Below, piece by piece: positions 32,658 to 41,005 of a DNA stretch of 64,000 bases; position 1 is the first letter of the stretch; the number at the start of each line of letters is the position of its first letter. The position numbers and the translations under genes were made by a program. Below the pieces are notes generated by a model. The model had not been told where the DNA came from. It did no database searches and worked only from the letters and a program-made list of their open reading frames with translations. The DNA comes from Anaerocolumna jejuensis DSM 15929. GTDB lineage: Bacteria; Bacillota; Clostridia; Lachnospirales; Lachnospiraceae. The stretch covers positions 1-64,000 of the forward strand of contig NZ_FRAC01000030.1 in assembly GCF_900142215.1 (NCBI RefSeq), in the 5' to 3' direction.

Positions 32658-33161
32658 CTATTCTGTTAATTCACAGTCTTGCTGTACCTGCTTTTCAGGT
32701 TCTTTCTTTTTTGCCTCTGCTCCTGTGCCTCTTCTTTCAAGCCCTACTTTTATAAGCTCAAGAACCCGGTCAAGCCTGTTATCCAGATACAAATATCCCA
32801 CCAAAGCTTCCAATCCCGTTGCAGAGCGGTAGTCTGATATGGAAGCATTTTTGGCAGTTGTAAAAGATTTGGCATTGCGCCCTCTTTTATAAACAGAAAG
32901 CTCCTCTTCCGTAAGCATGTCCGCAATTCCGTGGTAAAGCTCCATCTGAGCAGAAGCCTTGACAAGGCTGCTTACTCTTTTATGAAGCTTATTCACCGGT
33001 GCATTTCCCTGTTCTACCACCAAAGTCCTGATAATCAAATCGTATACTACATCCCCGATAAAGGCAAGCGTTAAAGGGGAATATGTCTTTAAATCCGTAT
33101 CCGGCAGGGAAAAGGTCTCCTTTATGTTACGGATTACGCCATCCTCTATGCCCTTTTCCAT
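32658..33161 (-). CDS. mrnC: Mini-ribonuclease 3
   Basis: A 167-residue RNase III-like protein lacking a double-stranded RNA-binding domain. The motif LAFIGDVVYDLIIRTLVVEQ carries the metal-binding Asp, and ALVGYLYLDN the second acidic set. It matures the ends of 23S rRNA in Bacillota. It overlaps the 3' end of cysS by 16 bases, so the two are translationally coupled. The C-terminal 20 residues are charged and probably disordered. Confidence 0.93.
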   Translation of the reverse strand: MEKGIEDGVIRNIKETFSLPDTDLKTYSPLTLAFIGDVVYDLIIRTLVVEQGNAPVNKLHKRVSSLVKASAQMELYHGIADMLTEEELSVYKRGRNAKSFTTAKNASISDYRSATGLEALVGYLYLDNRLDRVLELIKVGLERRGTGAEAKKKEPEKQVQQDCELTE

Positions 33162-34585
33162 CGTACACCTTCTCTTGTATCTTCTAATAAAATTCCCTTC
33201 TCAAGGAGCAGATTTCTGATTTCATCCGACCTTTTAAAGTCCTTCTGCTTTCTTGCCTCCTGGCGCTCTTTGATAAGCTGTTCAATCTCCTCATCCAGGA
33301 GTTCTTCCTTTTTAAGAGCTTTAATTCCAAGAACGCCGCACAATAAGGTTATCCTATCCAGTAATTCTTTCAAAAAGGCAGGAGAAGACTCCTTTGTACC
33401 GTAGGTATTAGAAAGCTTTACCAGTTCGAATATAGCAGATACTGCATCCGCAGTATTAAAATCATCCTCCATTGCTGCTTCGAATTTCTCCTGAAGCTTT
33501 GCACTTTCTTTTAAAAGCTCCTCTTCTTCCTTGGAAAGAGCTTGACTGCCTCCCGTTGACAGCCCGCTGACCATCTCACATTCAATTTTCCCAGCTGTAT
33601 CTATCAAATGCTCCAAATTAGCTGCTGCCGTCTGAATTCTATCCAGGGCATTTTTAGATGCTTCCATAAGATCCCTGTTAAAGTTTATGGGGCTTCTGTA
33701 GTGAGCACTTAACATAAAGAAACGCAGTACCTGAAGATCATAGCTCTGGCTGATATCCCTGACAGTAAAAAAGTTTCCGGTGGATTTGGACATTTTCTTA
33801 TTGTCTATATTTAAAAATCCATTGTGCATCCAATATCTGGCGAATTCTTTTCCGTTGCAGGCCTCGCTCTGTGCAATCTCATTTTCGTGATGGGGAAAGA
33901 TCAAATCCTCACCGCCTGCATGGATATCGATTTCTTCCCCTAAATACTTCTTGCTCATGACCGAGCATTCGATATGCCAGCCGGGTCTTCCCTCACTCCA
34001 GGGAGATTCCCAAAAGGGTTCTCCTTCCTTCTTCGGCTTCCAGAGCACAAAATCCATGGGGTCTTCTTTATCTTCATTTACAGCAATACGTATTCCGGCT
34101 TCCAGATCGTCGATGTTTTTCTTTGAAAGCTTACCATAATCCGGAAAGCTTCTGGTACGGAAATATACCGTGCCGTTTTTCTCATAGGCATGCCCCTTTT
34201 CAATAAGAGCAGCAATCATCTCGACCATTCCGTCAATTTCTTCCGTTGCTTTCGGATTACGGGTAGCGGGCTCTACATTTAACCCTTCCACATCCTTATT
34301 AAATTCCCGGATATAACGCTCGGATATCTCTGCGGCAGTTTTACCCTCATCGATTGCCTTCTTGATAATCTTGTCGTCTACATCCGTAAAATTGGAGACA
34401 AAATTCACATCATATCCTTTATACTCAAAATAACGTCTTACGGTATCAAAAATTATTATCGGCCTTGCATTGCCGATATGGATATAGTTATAGACAGTGG
34501 GGCCGCAGACGTACATCTTTACCTTGCCCTCTTCCAAAGGAATAAATTCTTCTTTTTTCTTTGTCAGGGTATTATAGATTTTCAT
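33146..34585 (-). CDS. cysS: Cysteinyl-tRNA synthetase
   Basis: A 479-residue class I synthetase. The ATG at 34585 follows AAGAGGTTACT. The HIGH-type motif is YIHIGNARPI near residue 30, preceded by the zinc-ligand Cys in YVCGPTVYNY. The second zinc site is WHIECSVMS with HHENEIAQSE, and the KMSKS loop is present (NKKMSKSTGNF). The length is normal. It charges tRNA-Cys and lies downstream of cysE under a cysteine T-box, linking charging capacity to cysteine supply. Confidence 0.96.
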   Translation of the reverse strand: MKIYNTLTKKKEEFIPLEEGKVKMYVCGPTVYNYIHIGNARPIIIFDTVRRYFEYKGYDVNFVSNFTDVDDKIIKKAIDEGKTAAEISERYIREFNKDVEGLNVEPATRNPKATEEIDGMVEMIAALIEKGHAYEKNGTVYFRTRSFPDYGKLSKKNIDDLEAGIRIAVNEDKEDPMDFVLWKPKKEGEPFWESPWSEGRPGWHIECSVMSKKYLGEEIDIHAGGEDLIFPHHENEIAQSEACNGKEFARYWMHNGFLNIDNKKMSKSTGNFFTVRDISQSYDLQVLRFFMLSAHYRSPINFNRDLMEASKNALDRIQTAAANLEHLIDTAGKIECEMVSGLSTGGSQALSKEEEELLKESAKLQEKFEAAMEDDFNTADAVSAIFELVKLSNTYGTKESSPAFLKELLDRITLLCGVLGIKALKKEELLDEEIEQLIKERQEARKQKDFKRSDEIRNLLLEKGILLEDTREGVRWKRA

Positions 34586-34695
34586 AGTAACCTCTTTCCT
34601 AATAATCATTTTTGATTTCATTTTCTTTATAGTATAGTTTTAAAATTTTTATTTGAAATGGATACCCATGTTCTTCATACTTTTATTATTTCCTG

Positions 34696-35406
34696 TTACA
34701 GCATACTGTTGTCAAAGGAGATTTCCTCACTAGGCCTGTTATTCAAGGACTCCATCATCTTAAATTCATACTGGAGTTGTTTGATTTCTTCCGTTAAACG
34801 GCAGTTTTCCGCCCTTAAGCTTAAGAGTTCTGTAAATACAGGGTCCGGCAGATGCACCTGGTCCATGTCTTCTCTTGGCACCTTCAGATTATCCCGCTTG
34901 ACCACATGCCCCGGAACGCCAACAACAGTAGAATTAGCCGGTACCTCCGAAAGAACTACGGAGCCAGCTCCTATTTTGGAATTTTCTCCTACCGTAAAGG
35001 AACCAAGAATCTTGGCCCCGGCGCTGACCATAACATTATTTTCAAGGGTCGGATGCCTTTTTCCGCTTTCCTTCCCGGTTCCTCCCAGGGTCACTCCCTG
35101 ATACAGGGTGACATTATCGCCCACAATGGCGGTTTCTCCAATTACCACTCCATGCCCATGGTCAATAAACAATCCTTTTCCTATCGTTGCCCCCGGATGA
35201 ATCTCTATTCCCGTCTTTCTGGCAGTTCTCTGGGAAAGCCACCTGGCCAGAAAATAATGCTTATGCTCATAGAATTTGTGCGCTATACGATATCTGAGTA
35301 TTGCCTTAAAGCTTGGATATAAAAATATCTCCCATGAGGATTTTATAGCGGGATCCCGCTCTCTTATGATTTCAATTTCTCCCTTTATATATTTTATGAT
35401 ACCCAT
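34696..35406 (-). CDS. cysE: Serine O-acetyltransferase
   Basis: A 236-residue protein from the ATG at 35406, which follows GGAGGTTATT. The N-terminal helical region (EIIRERDPAIKSSWEIFLYP) and the left-handed beta-helix (GIEIHPGATIGKGLFIDHGH, then GGTGKESGKRHPTLENNVMV) are typical. It makes O-acetylserine, the carbon skeleton for cysteine. It is the first gene after the cysteine T-box. The C-terminal 40 residues extend past the catalytic fold. Confidence 0.95.
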   Translation of the reverse strand: MGIIKYIKGEIEIIRERDPAIKSSWEIFLYPSFKAILRYRIAHKFYEHKHYFLARWLSQRTARKTGIEIHPGATIGKGLFIDHGHGVVIGETAIVGDNVTLYQGVTLGGTGKESGKRHPTLENNVMVSAGAKILGSFTVGENSKIGAGSVVLSEVPANSTVVGVPGHVVKRDNLKVPREDMDQVHLPDPVFTELLSLRAENCRLTEEIKQLQYEFKMMESLNNRPSEEISFDNSML

Positions 35407-35419
35407 AATAACCTCCATA

Positions 35420-35670
35420 CATTTTGCAATTTACTTGTTAAACTGCTAAAAAATTGAAAGTGATAATTGCCTTTTAATATAATAATCCCATGCATACGCA
35501 AGTTTACTTGCGAAACTGCCAAAATTGAAAATAAATTGCTTTTTAATTTTCATACTATCCGCCATGCCTTTCCAACGCGCCGCAAGATTGGGCCGAGGAT
35601 TTCGCAGGCTCAATCTTGTGTATGAAAATTGCTTTTTAATTTTCATACTATCGCTATTCAATAATAAGCA
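35420..35670. repeat. Dispersed intergenic repeat R2, tandem copies
   Basis: Two or three partial units with CATGCATACGCAAG..CTTGCG, AATTGCTTTTTAATTTTCAT (twice) and CCAACGCGCCGCAAGA. They match 27428-27532. They separate the T-box terminator from cysE and would be in the mRNA leader. Confidence 0.6.
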
Positions 35671-35681
35671 AATGAAAAGAA

Positions 35682-35915
35682 TAAAAAAACTCCGTCTCAC
35701 TTAGAGACGAAGTTATCCGCGGTTCCACTCTATTATGCAGGAAAAATCACCTGCACTCTTAAAGGATAACGGTCCAGACCGGATTAAGCTAAGCTTAAGC
35801 CTCACTTAATCAGCTCCCAGATGCACTTCATCGGTATTCGGGTAAAGGATGTTTTCAGCCGGTGACATCCTCTCTCTGCTGCCCTTTTACGGACTACTTT
35901 TCTGTTCATCGCTTT
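35682..35915 (-). promoter_or_regulatory. Cysteine T-box riboswitch
   Basis: The minus strand shows a complete T-box leader: AGAGAGAGGATGT region, specifier context GAAGTGCATCTGGGAGC with TGC (Cys) at 35823-35825, the T-box sequence AGAGTGGAACCGCGG at 35717-35731, and a terminator CCGTCTCACTTAGAGACG plus T-run (35682-35712). Uncharged tRNA-Cys should bind and prevent termination. Genes controlled: cysE, cysS, mrnC and perhaps rlmB. Confidence 0.93.
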
Positions 35916-35932
35916 TCAAATATTATATACTT

Positions 35933-35961
35933 ATTCTATGCAAAAGTAATCAAAATGTCAA
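35933..35961 (-). promoter_or_regulatory. Promoter of the T-box operon
   Basis: TTGACA, 17 bases, TAGAAT on the minus strand, ending about 15 bases before the T-box leader begins. It lies seven bases after the stop of the preceding gene. Confidence 0.85.
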
Positions 35962-35967
35962 TTACAA

Positions 35968-37143
35968 TCAAACAATCTCATTCAGAAAAAGCCTGTTGCC
36001 AATTTTCAGCTCTGATAAAACAGCAAGCACACTGTCTTTCTCTTCTACAGTAATAAGCTCCTTCTTTTTTTCTTCTTCCAGCTTACCAAAGAACAATAGT
36101 GTCAGGTCAGAGATATTTCCCCTTAGCATGGGCGGTTCTTCCGTATTGTCAACACTGCTTCCTTCTTTGCTGGTAACAAGATGAAAAACCCCGTTATTTT
36201 CCGCAATTCTTTCATCCTTTGCTTCTATTACAAGGGAAATTTCCCTTTCGGAATAAAGGCTTAGGAGAAATGCTTTCAGATTTACGATCCTCATCATAAT
36301 GGCAGGTTCAAAATCTGCTTTTCTGTCATTAAGACTAAGAGAAAGACCCGATGAGAATTCACGGTACAGCTCCAAGAGTACCTCTTCCTTATCTGACCGC
36401 TCATAGATGCATTCCGCAATCTGAAAACCATCATCCTGCATATAGGCTGCATATCCGATTAATTCATCCTTCTTTAATACCAGTGCGATTCCGCCCTTTG
36501 TACTGTTCATCTCAGCCAAGAGCTTTTCATAATACTTACGGCTTCTTAGGGCATAAATATCGTATTCCCGCCTTAGGATATCCTCCGTAAATTCCGTAAG
36601 CACTCTCCGGCTGTCTATGTCTGAGGCAGTAAGCTTTACGAGCCTGCTGCCGGTATTTTTACTGTTTCCCTTTATGACTGCTTTTTCCATTTCCATCCCC
36701 CAGTTTTCCAGGGTGTAAACCTTGCGAAAATCATAGGGATAATAAATTGCCTCCGCTGCCGGCATCAGGTAAGTAAAGGGCTTTCCTTCCTCATACATCC
36801 ATTGAAGTGCTTTTTCAATCAGAAGTCCCATATATCCTTTTTTCCGTTCTTCTTTTCTGGTAGCAACTCCTACTATATAGTCGGCTTTTACCTCATTCTC
36901 CTTCACTGCCAGTGTATAAGGATTAAGGTGAAGCATGGAGCATAATTTATCCTCCTTATACAGGGTGAAAATACGGTTATAGGGAACCACCCATTGAAAA
37001 TAGAAATCTGTATAAGAGTCCGTATCCCCAAAGCATTCCTGCCAAAGACAGTAGATATCTTCTCTGACCTTCTCTATTCCCTTTTCTCTGGCTTCCTCCA
37101 GGGAAGTAAATATCTCATATTCCATCCTGCGTTCTTCACCCAT
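35968..37143 (-). CDS. GNAT-family N-acetyltransferase, Eis-like
   Basis: A 391-residue protein. The N-terminal GNAT domain contains KADYIVGVATRKEERKKGYM, the acetyl-CoA loop (V.T....RK.GYM), followed by FTYLMPAAEAIYYPYDFRKV. This second block and the total length fit the double-GNAT plus sterol-carrier architecture of Eis-type proteins. An ATG at 37125 is a possible alternative start. It lies 118 bases after ispF on the same strand. The substrate is unknown. Confidence 0.78.
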   Translation of the reverse strand: MGEERRMEYEIFTSLEEAREKGIEKVREDIYCLWQECFGDTDSYTDFYFQWVVPYNRIFTLYKEDKLCSMLHLNPYTLAVKENEVKADYIVGVATRKEERKKGYMGLLIEKALQWMYEEGKPFTYLMPAAEAIYYPYDFRKVYTLENWGMEMEKAVIKGNSKNTGSRLVKLTASDIDSRRVLTEFTEDILRREYDIYALRSRKYYEKLLAEMNSTKGGIALVLKKDELIGYAAYMQDDGFQIAECIYERSDKEEVLLELYREFSSGLSLSLNDRKADFEPAIMMRIVNLKAFLLSLYSEREISLVIEAKDERIAENNGVFHLVTSKEGSSVDNTEEPPMLRGNISDLTLLFFGKLEEEKKKELITVEEKDSVLAVLSELKIGNRLFLNEIV

Positions 37144-37261
37144 CCTTTCCTTTGCATCCTTTTCTGTACAGCTTCCTGTTTTGAGCTTACCTTTTCCGGT
37201 ATTAAGTTACGGCAGATGTTCCTGCCCTATACAGCACCGGCAATGGTATCCCCTCTTACCC

Positions 37262-37825
37262 TTACTTGTTTTTTAAAGCACAGCCGCTGCAGCCGGCACA
37301 GCCATTTGACGCTCCCTGATATTCATAGCTCCTGTCATCGTAGCGGTAATCTGCGGCACTGGTCAGAAGACACATGGAATTGCAGGCTACACCAAGCCCT
37401 TCCCCCGTAAAGCCCAGACCTTCCTCCGTAGTTGCCTTTATATTAATTTGATTTAATTGTATTCCAAGAACCCGTGCTATATTCTCTCTCATGGCTGGAA
37501 TATAAGGTGCCATCTTGGGCTTTTGGGCAATAATGGTCGCATCTATATTTTCGATGAGATAAAAATTCTCCTCCAAAAGTTCCTTTACCCTTTGTAATAA
37601 TACCAGGCTGGAGACCCCTTTATAGGCCTCATCCGTATCGGGAAAATGCTGTCCGATATCGCCTAAGGCTGCTGCCCCTAACAGGCTGTCCATGACGGCA
37701 TGGGTCAAAACATCCGCATCCGAATGCCCCAGCAATCCTTTCTCATAGGGAATTGTAACTCCCCCGATTATGAAATCCCGGCCTTCCACCAGTTTGTGTA
37801 CATCATATCCTGAACCTATCCGCAT
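37262..37825 (-). CDS. ispF: 2-C-methyl-D-erythritol 2,4-cyclodiphosphate synthase with Cys tail
   Basis: A 187-residue protein. Residues 1-157 are standard IspF: metal ligands in GYDVHKL and LGHSDADVLTHA, and the CDP-binding KATTEEGLGFTG. It acts in the MEP isoprenoid pathway. The last 30 residues are an addition ending GCAGCSGCALKNK, with three closely spaced cysteines (C.GC.GC type), not needed by the core enzyme. The ribosome-binding site is weak. Orientation and spacing suggest it is cotranscribed with the GNAT gene. Confidence 0.93.
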   Translation of the reverse strand: MRIGSGYDVHKLVEGRDFIIGGVTIPYEKGLLGHSDADVLTHAVMDSLLGAAALGDIGQHFPDTDEAYKGVSSLVLLQRVKELLEENFYLIENIDATIIAQKPKMAPYIPAMRENIARVLGIQLNQINIKATTEEGLGFTGEGLGVACNSMCLLTSAADYRYDDRSYEYQGASNGCAGCSGCALKNK

Positions 37826-37899
37826 CTATATCACTTTGCGTATCCTTCTCTCTATAGGATATACCGCAATTACTCCTTTTATAAAATTTTATATTACAA

Positions 37900-37926
37900 A
37901 AAAAGACTGTCGGTAAGACAATCTTT
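37900..37926 (-). terminator. Terminator after the tRNA genes
   Basis: GATTGTCTTACCGACAGTC then TTTTTTT on the minus strand, just downstream of tRNA-Met. Confidence 0.8.
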
Positions 37927-37930
37927 CTAA

Positions 37931-38004
37931 TAGCGAAGGACGGATTTGAACCGCCGACACTGCGGGTATGAACCGCATGCTCTAGCCAACTGAGCTACTT
38001 CGCC
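37931..38004 (-). tRNA. tRNA-Met (CAT), elongator type
   Basis: A cloverleaf is readable on the minus strand: GGCGAAG acceptor (first pair G-T), D-arm GCTCAGTTGGCTAGAGC, anticodon arm TGCGGTTCATACCCGCA with CAT, and T-arm GGCGGTTCAAATCCGTC. No CCA is encoded. The D-arm and acceptor are not of initiator type. Confidence 0.9.
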
Positions 38005-38072
38005 ATGTATAAGCAAATAACTAAAAGCCAAGTTCAACCAGGACTTTTATTTTCTTTGTTTTTTCATAAAAA

Positions 38073-38145
38073 TGGGACCTATAGGGCTCGAACCTATGAC
38101 CCTCTGCTTGTAAGGCAGATGCTCTCCCAGCTGAGCTAAGATCCC
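38073..38145 (-). tRNA. tRNA-Val (TAC)
   Basis: Minus-strand cloverleaf: GGGATCT acceptor, D-arm GCTCAGCTGGGAGAGC, anticodon arm TCTGCCTTACAAGCAGA with TAC, and T-arm ATAGGTTCGAGCCCTAT. No encoded CCA. It lies about 70 bases upstream of tRNA-Met. Confidence 0.92.
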
Positions 38146-38228
38146 ATTAGTACTTGTCTCTCAACAGGTACTTTTATATTATATTTATCAAACACTATTT
38201 TGTCAAGTGTTTTTTGTTGGATTTGTTC

Positions 38229-40241
38229 CTAAAGTTTAAAAAATTCTAACTTATTCTCCAAATCGGAAGCAGTAAGAGCAAGACTGGAAGCATCCTCTCC
38301 TACCACCTCGCTGATTTTTGTTACTTCCGTGGCAGCTGCTAACAATTCAGCCGATGTAGCTAATATCTCCTCGGCGCCGGCCGACTGCTCCTGGGTGATT
38401 GCCGCAACGGATACCGCTACCTGATCCACTTCCTGAACTCTTTCACTGAGAGACTTTACAAGGGCATCCGTTTCATTAACTGCCATAAAAATGTCTTCAA
38501 AAGCAGCACTGGTCTCTTTTATCAGAGTGGAGCTGTTTTCAATGCTTACAACACTTTCTTTTGTCTTTTTAATAGTATTGTCTACCAGGGTATTGACCCT
38601 TCCGATATTTCCGGTTATCCGGCTTACCGCTTCCGAACTGGTCTCTGCCAGTTTTCGGATTTCCTCTGCTACGACTGCAAAGCCCTTTCCGGACTCACCG
38701 GCTCTTGCAGCCTCAATTGCGGCATTTAAGGACAGTAGGTTGGTCTGGGTCGCAATCTCACCAATTAAGGAAATAATATCATTTATCTCCCTAGTTGAAA
38801 TTCCTACCTCTTCCACTACTTCTTCCAGGCTGTAAATGTCTTTCTCAACGTCCTGAACATACAGATTGATTTTATCTATTTTCTGCTTTCCATCCTTTGA
38901 AAGTGTTACGGTCTCCTTCATCCTGGTGCCGGCATCCCTGCTGATTGAATCTGCCTGGGAAACTACCTGTGCCAGAGAGGAGGCGCTTTCTGCTACTTCA
39001 CTGATGGTCTTAGCCAGCTCATCCACTGTCAGGTTAAGCTCCTGCATGGAGGAGGATTGTATCTTAGCTGAATTCGTCAGGCTCTCCGCCGCTTCGCTGC
39101 TGCTTTCAGCCTGCAGGTTCAATTTGTTTATAAGCTCATAATATTGTTTAATAATTGCCCTCATGGTTTTGATAAACTTCTGGAGGTCTTCTGTCATTAT
39201 TGCTACTTCATTTGTACCTTTTACTTCCACCTGTATGGTAAAATTGCCTTTTGTAATCTCTTCAATGGTTCCTGTTACTTTCTTAATGGGTACAATAACA
39301 AAATGCAAAACTCTTTCTATGATAAAGGCTAACAGCGCAATTGCTGCAATAGAGCCAAGGACCACAATTATAATCAATTTGTTGATAGAGGAGAGCACTT
39401 CGCTTCTGGGCACATAGGAAGCCAATACCCAATCAGTTCCTTCAATATCCCGAAGATATCCAAGATAGGACTCCTTCGTATCCTTTAAGGTGAATACTTT
39501 ATTATTGCTCTTGCCCAGCTGTTCTGCTATCCCTGAAATCAAAGCATTATCAGAGCCGGCTTCCAGTTTTTTTGATATGAGTTCTTTATCCTTATAACCA
39601 AGAATCACTCCGCTGTTCTTATCGATCAGCATGGAAGCGCCGGTATTAAGGACCTTCATGGCGGCTACTTCCGTGGTTATTTCACTTAGATAAACATCTG
39701 CTGCAGCAACCCTCACTGCTCCGTCCGTTGTCTTTAGCCTGGCTGATGCCGTTATACAGTAATCACCGGTATTCACATCGGTGTAAGGCTCTCCGAAGGC
39801 AAAGCTGTCCCTTTGCTCCCCATCCTTGTACCAATCCCTGTCTGTTACCACAAAATCAGCTCCAGGAACAAAATCAAAGGAATTCAGTAATTTTCCGTCA
39901 CTTGCTCCAATATAGACACCTAAGGGCATATTGGGATTTCTATCCTTGGTAGTTGCAAGGTAGTTTATGGTATCGGTATCATCCATTTGCTTAAAATCCA
40001 GCGTATTTTTTATCTCCGTAAGGCTGCTGAGTATTTCGCCGGACCAGTTTTCTGCTTCTTTGACGTTGGCTTCTGCCTGATATTTCACAATTTCACTGCC
40101 ATAATCCAGAATGATATTTCTGGCTGTAATAAAAGTTATTGTTAGCAGACCTGCAATTGAAAGTGTAACTACCGGTATAAGGATAGATATCATTCTACCT
40201 TTCGTTCCTAATTTCCTTCTTGACGACGCTTCTCCCACCAT
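38229..40241 (-). CDS. Methyl-accepting chemotaxis protein with dCache sensor
   Basis: A 670-residue receptor with GGAGGTACT before its ATG. Membrane segments lie near residues 18-40 and 285-305. Between them is a dCache-type ligand domain (GVYIGASDGKLLNSFDFVPG, then DRDWYKDG and a PYTDVNTG motif, typical of small-molecule sensors). HAMP follows, then the signalling hairpin with the tip INDIISLIGEIATQTNLLSL and EAARAGESGKGFAVVAEEIR. The ligand cannot be told. It is transcribed alone, as is usual for receptors outside the main chemotaxis operon. Confidence 0.93.
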   Translation of the reverse strand: MVGEASSRRKLGTKGRMISILIPVVTLSIAGLLTITFITARNIILDYGSEIVKYQAEANVKEAENWSGEILSSLTEIKNTLDFKQMDDTDTINYLATTKDRNPNMPLGVYIGASDGKLLNSFDFVPGADFVVTDRDWYKDGEQRDSFAFGEPYTDVNTGDYCITASARLKTTDGAVRVAAADVYLSEITTEVAAMKVLNTGASMLIDKNSGVILGYKDKELISKKLEAGSDNALISGIAEQLGKSNNKVFTLKDTKESYLGYLRDIEGTDWVLASYVPRSEVLSSINKLIIIVVLGSIAAIALLAFIIERVLHFVIVPIKKVTGTIEEITKGNFTIQVEVKGTNEVAIMTEDLQKFIKTMRAIIKQYYELINKLNLQAESSSEAAESLTNSAKIQSSSMQELNLTVDELAKTISEVAESASSLAQVVSQADSISRDAGTRMKETVTLSKDGKQKIDKINLYVQDVEKDIYSLEEVVEEVGISTREINDIISLIGEIATQTNLLSLNAAIEAARAGESGKGFAVVAEEIRKLAETSSEAVSRITGNIGRVNTLVDNTIKKTKESVVSIENSSTLIKETSAAFEDIFMAVNETDALVKSLSERVQEVDQVAVSVAAITQEQSAGAEEILATSAELLAAATEVTKISEVVGEDASSLALTASDLENKLEFFKL

Positions 40242-40363
40242 AGTACCTCCTCTATTCAGTTCTCAATTTTTATTACCTTTATTTATCATTTTAATTTTCA
40301 CCAGGGAATCAGTCAAGTCAAAATTCATCATTTTTTGACATGATTTTTAGTAAAATATAACAA

Positions 40364-40402
40364 AAAAGTGCCTTAACAGACATTTTACTTGTTAAGGCAC
40401 TT
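40364..40402 (-). terminator. Terminator after cdd
   Basis: GTGCCTTAACA and TGTTAAGGCAC form an 11-bp stem with T-runs on both strands, so it may serve both directions. Confidence 0.85.
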
Positions 40403-40423
40403 CTATTTTTCTATCCTATTTTC

Positions 40424-40942
40424 CTATTTTGTTAAATTAGCAGGGCCAAAACCTAAGGGTAACAGCTCCTCCAGTGAATAAATCCAATAATCATATTCTG
40501 ACTTTGCAATTATTACAAGAAAATTCTTGGGATTGCAGAATTCCATCATAACCTGCCTGCATACTCCGCAAGGGGAGCAGTAATCTTCTAATATGCCGTC
40601 CTTACCGCCAACAATTGCTATTGCCAGGAATTCCTTTTCTCCTTCGCTGACCGCTTTAAAAAAGGCTGTCCTCTCTGCACAATTAGTAGGTGTAAGGGAT
40701 GCATTTTCAATGTTGCAGCCTTTATAAACCTTATGGTTTTTTGTAAGCAAGGCAGCGCCTACCTTAAAACCGGAATATGGTGTATAAGAGTATTTCAGAC
40801 TATCTATGGCTTCTCTGATTAGTTCCCGGCAGGTATCTGCATTAACTGCTCCTGCCACTTCCCTTTTGCCGGATGGGATTAATTCTCCTTCATGCCTGCA
40901 GGCAAGCTCATTTACTTCTTTTCCGCTATTATGCTCTACCAT
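40424..40942 (-). CDS. cdd: Cytidine deaminase with N-terminal extension
   Basis: A 172-residue protein; the deaminase core begins near residue 37 (TCRELIREAI). Motifs are SGFKVGAALLT, the zinc/catalytic CAERTAFFKA and PCGVCRQVMMEF. These give a Cys-Cys-Cys zinc site of the small tetrameric type. It converts cytidine and deoxycytidine to uridines in pyrimidine salvage. The first 36 residues are charged and unusual for the family; a GGGAGATG site supports the upstream start. Confidence 0.92.
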   Translation of the reverse strand: MVEHNSGKEVNELACRHEGELIPSGKREVAGAVNADTCRELIREAIDSLKYSYTPYSGFKVGAALLTKNHKVYKGCNIENASLTPTNCAERTAFFKAVSEGEKEFLAIAIVGGKDGILEDYCSPCGVCRQVMMEFCNPKNFLVIIAKSEYDYWIYSLEELLPLGFGPANLTK

Positions 40943-41005
40943 GAAATCATCTCCCGTTACGTATTTTTATGGTGCATTTTTTATTGTACCATAAAAATAT
41001 ACTGC

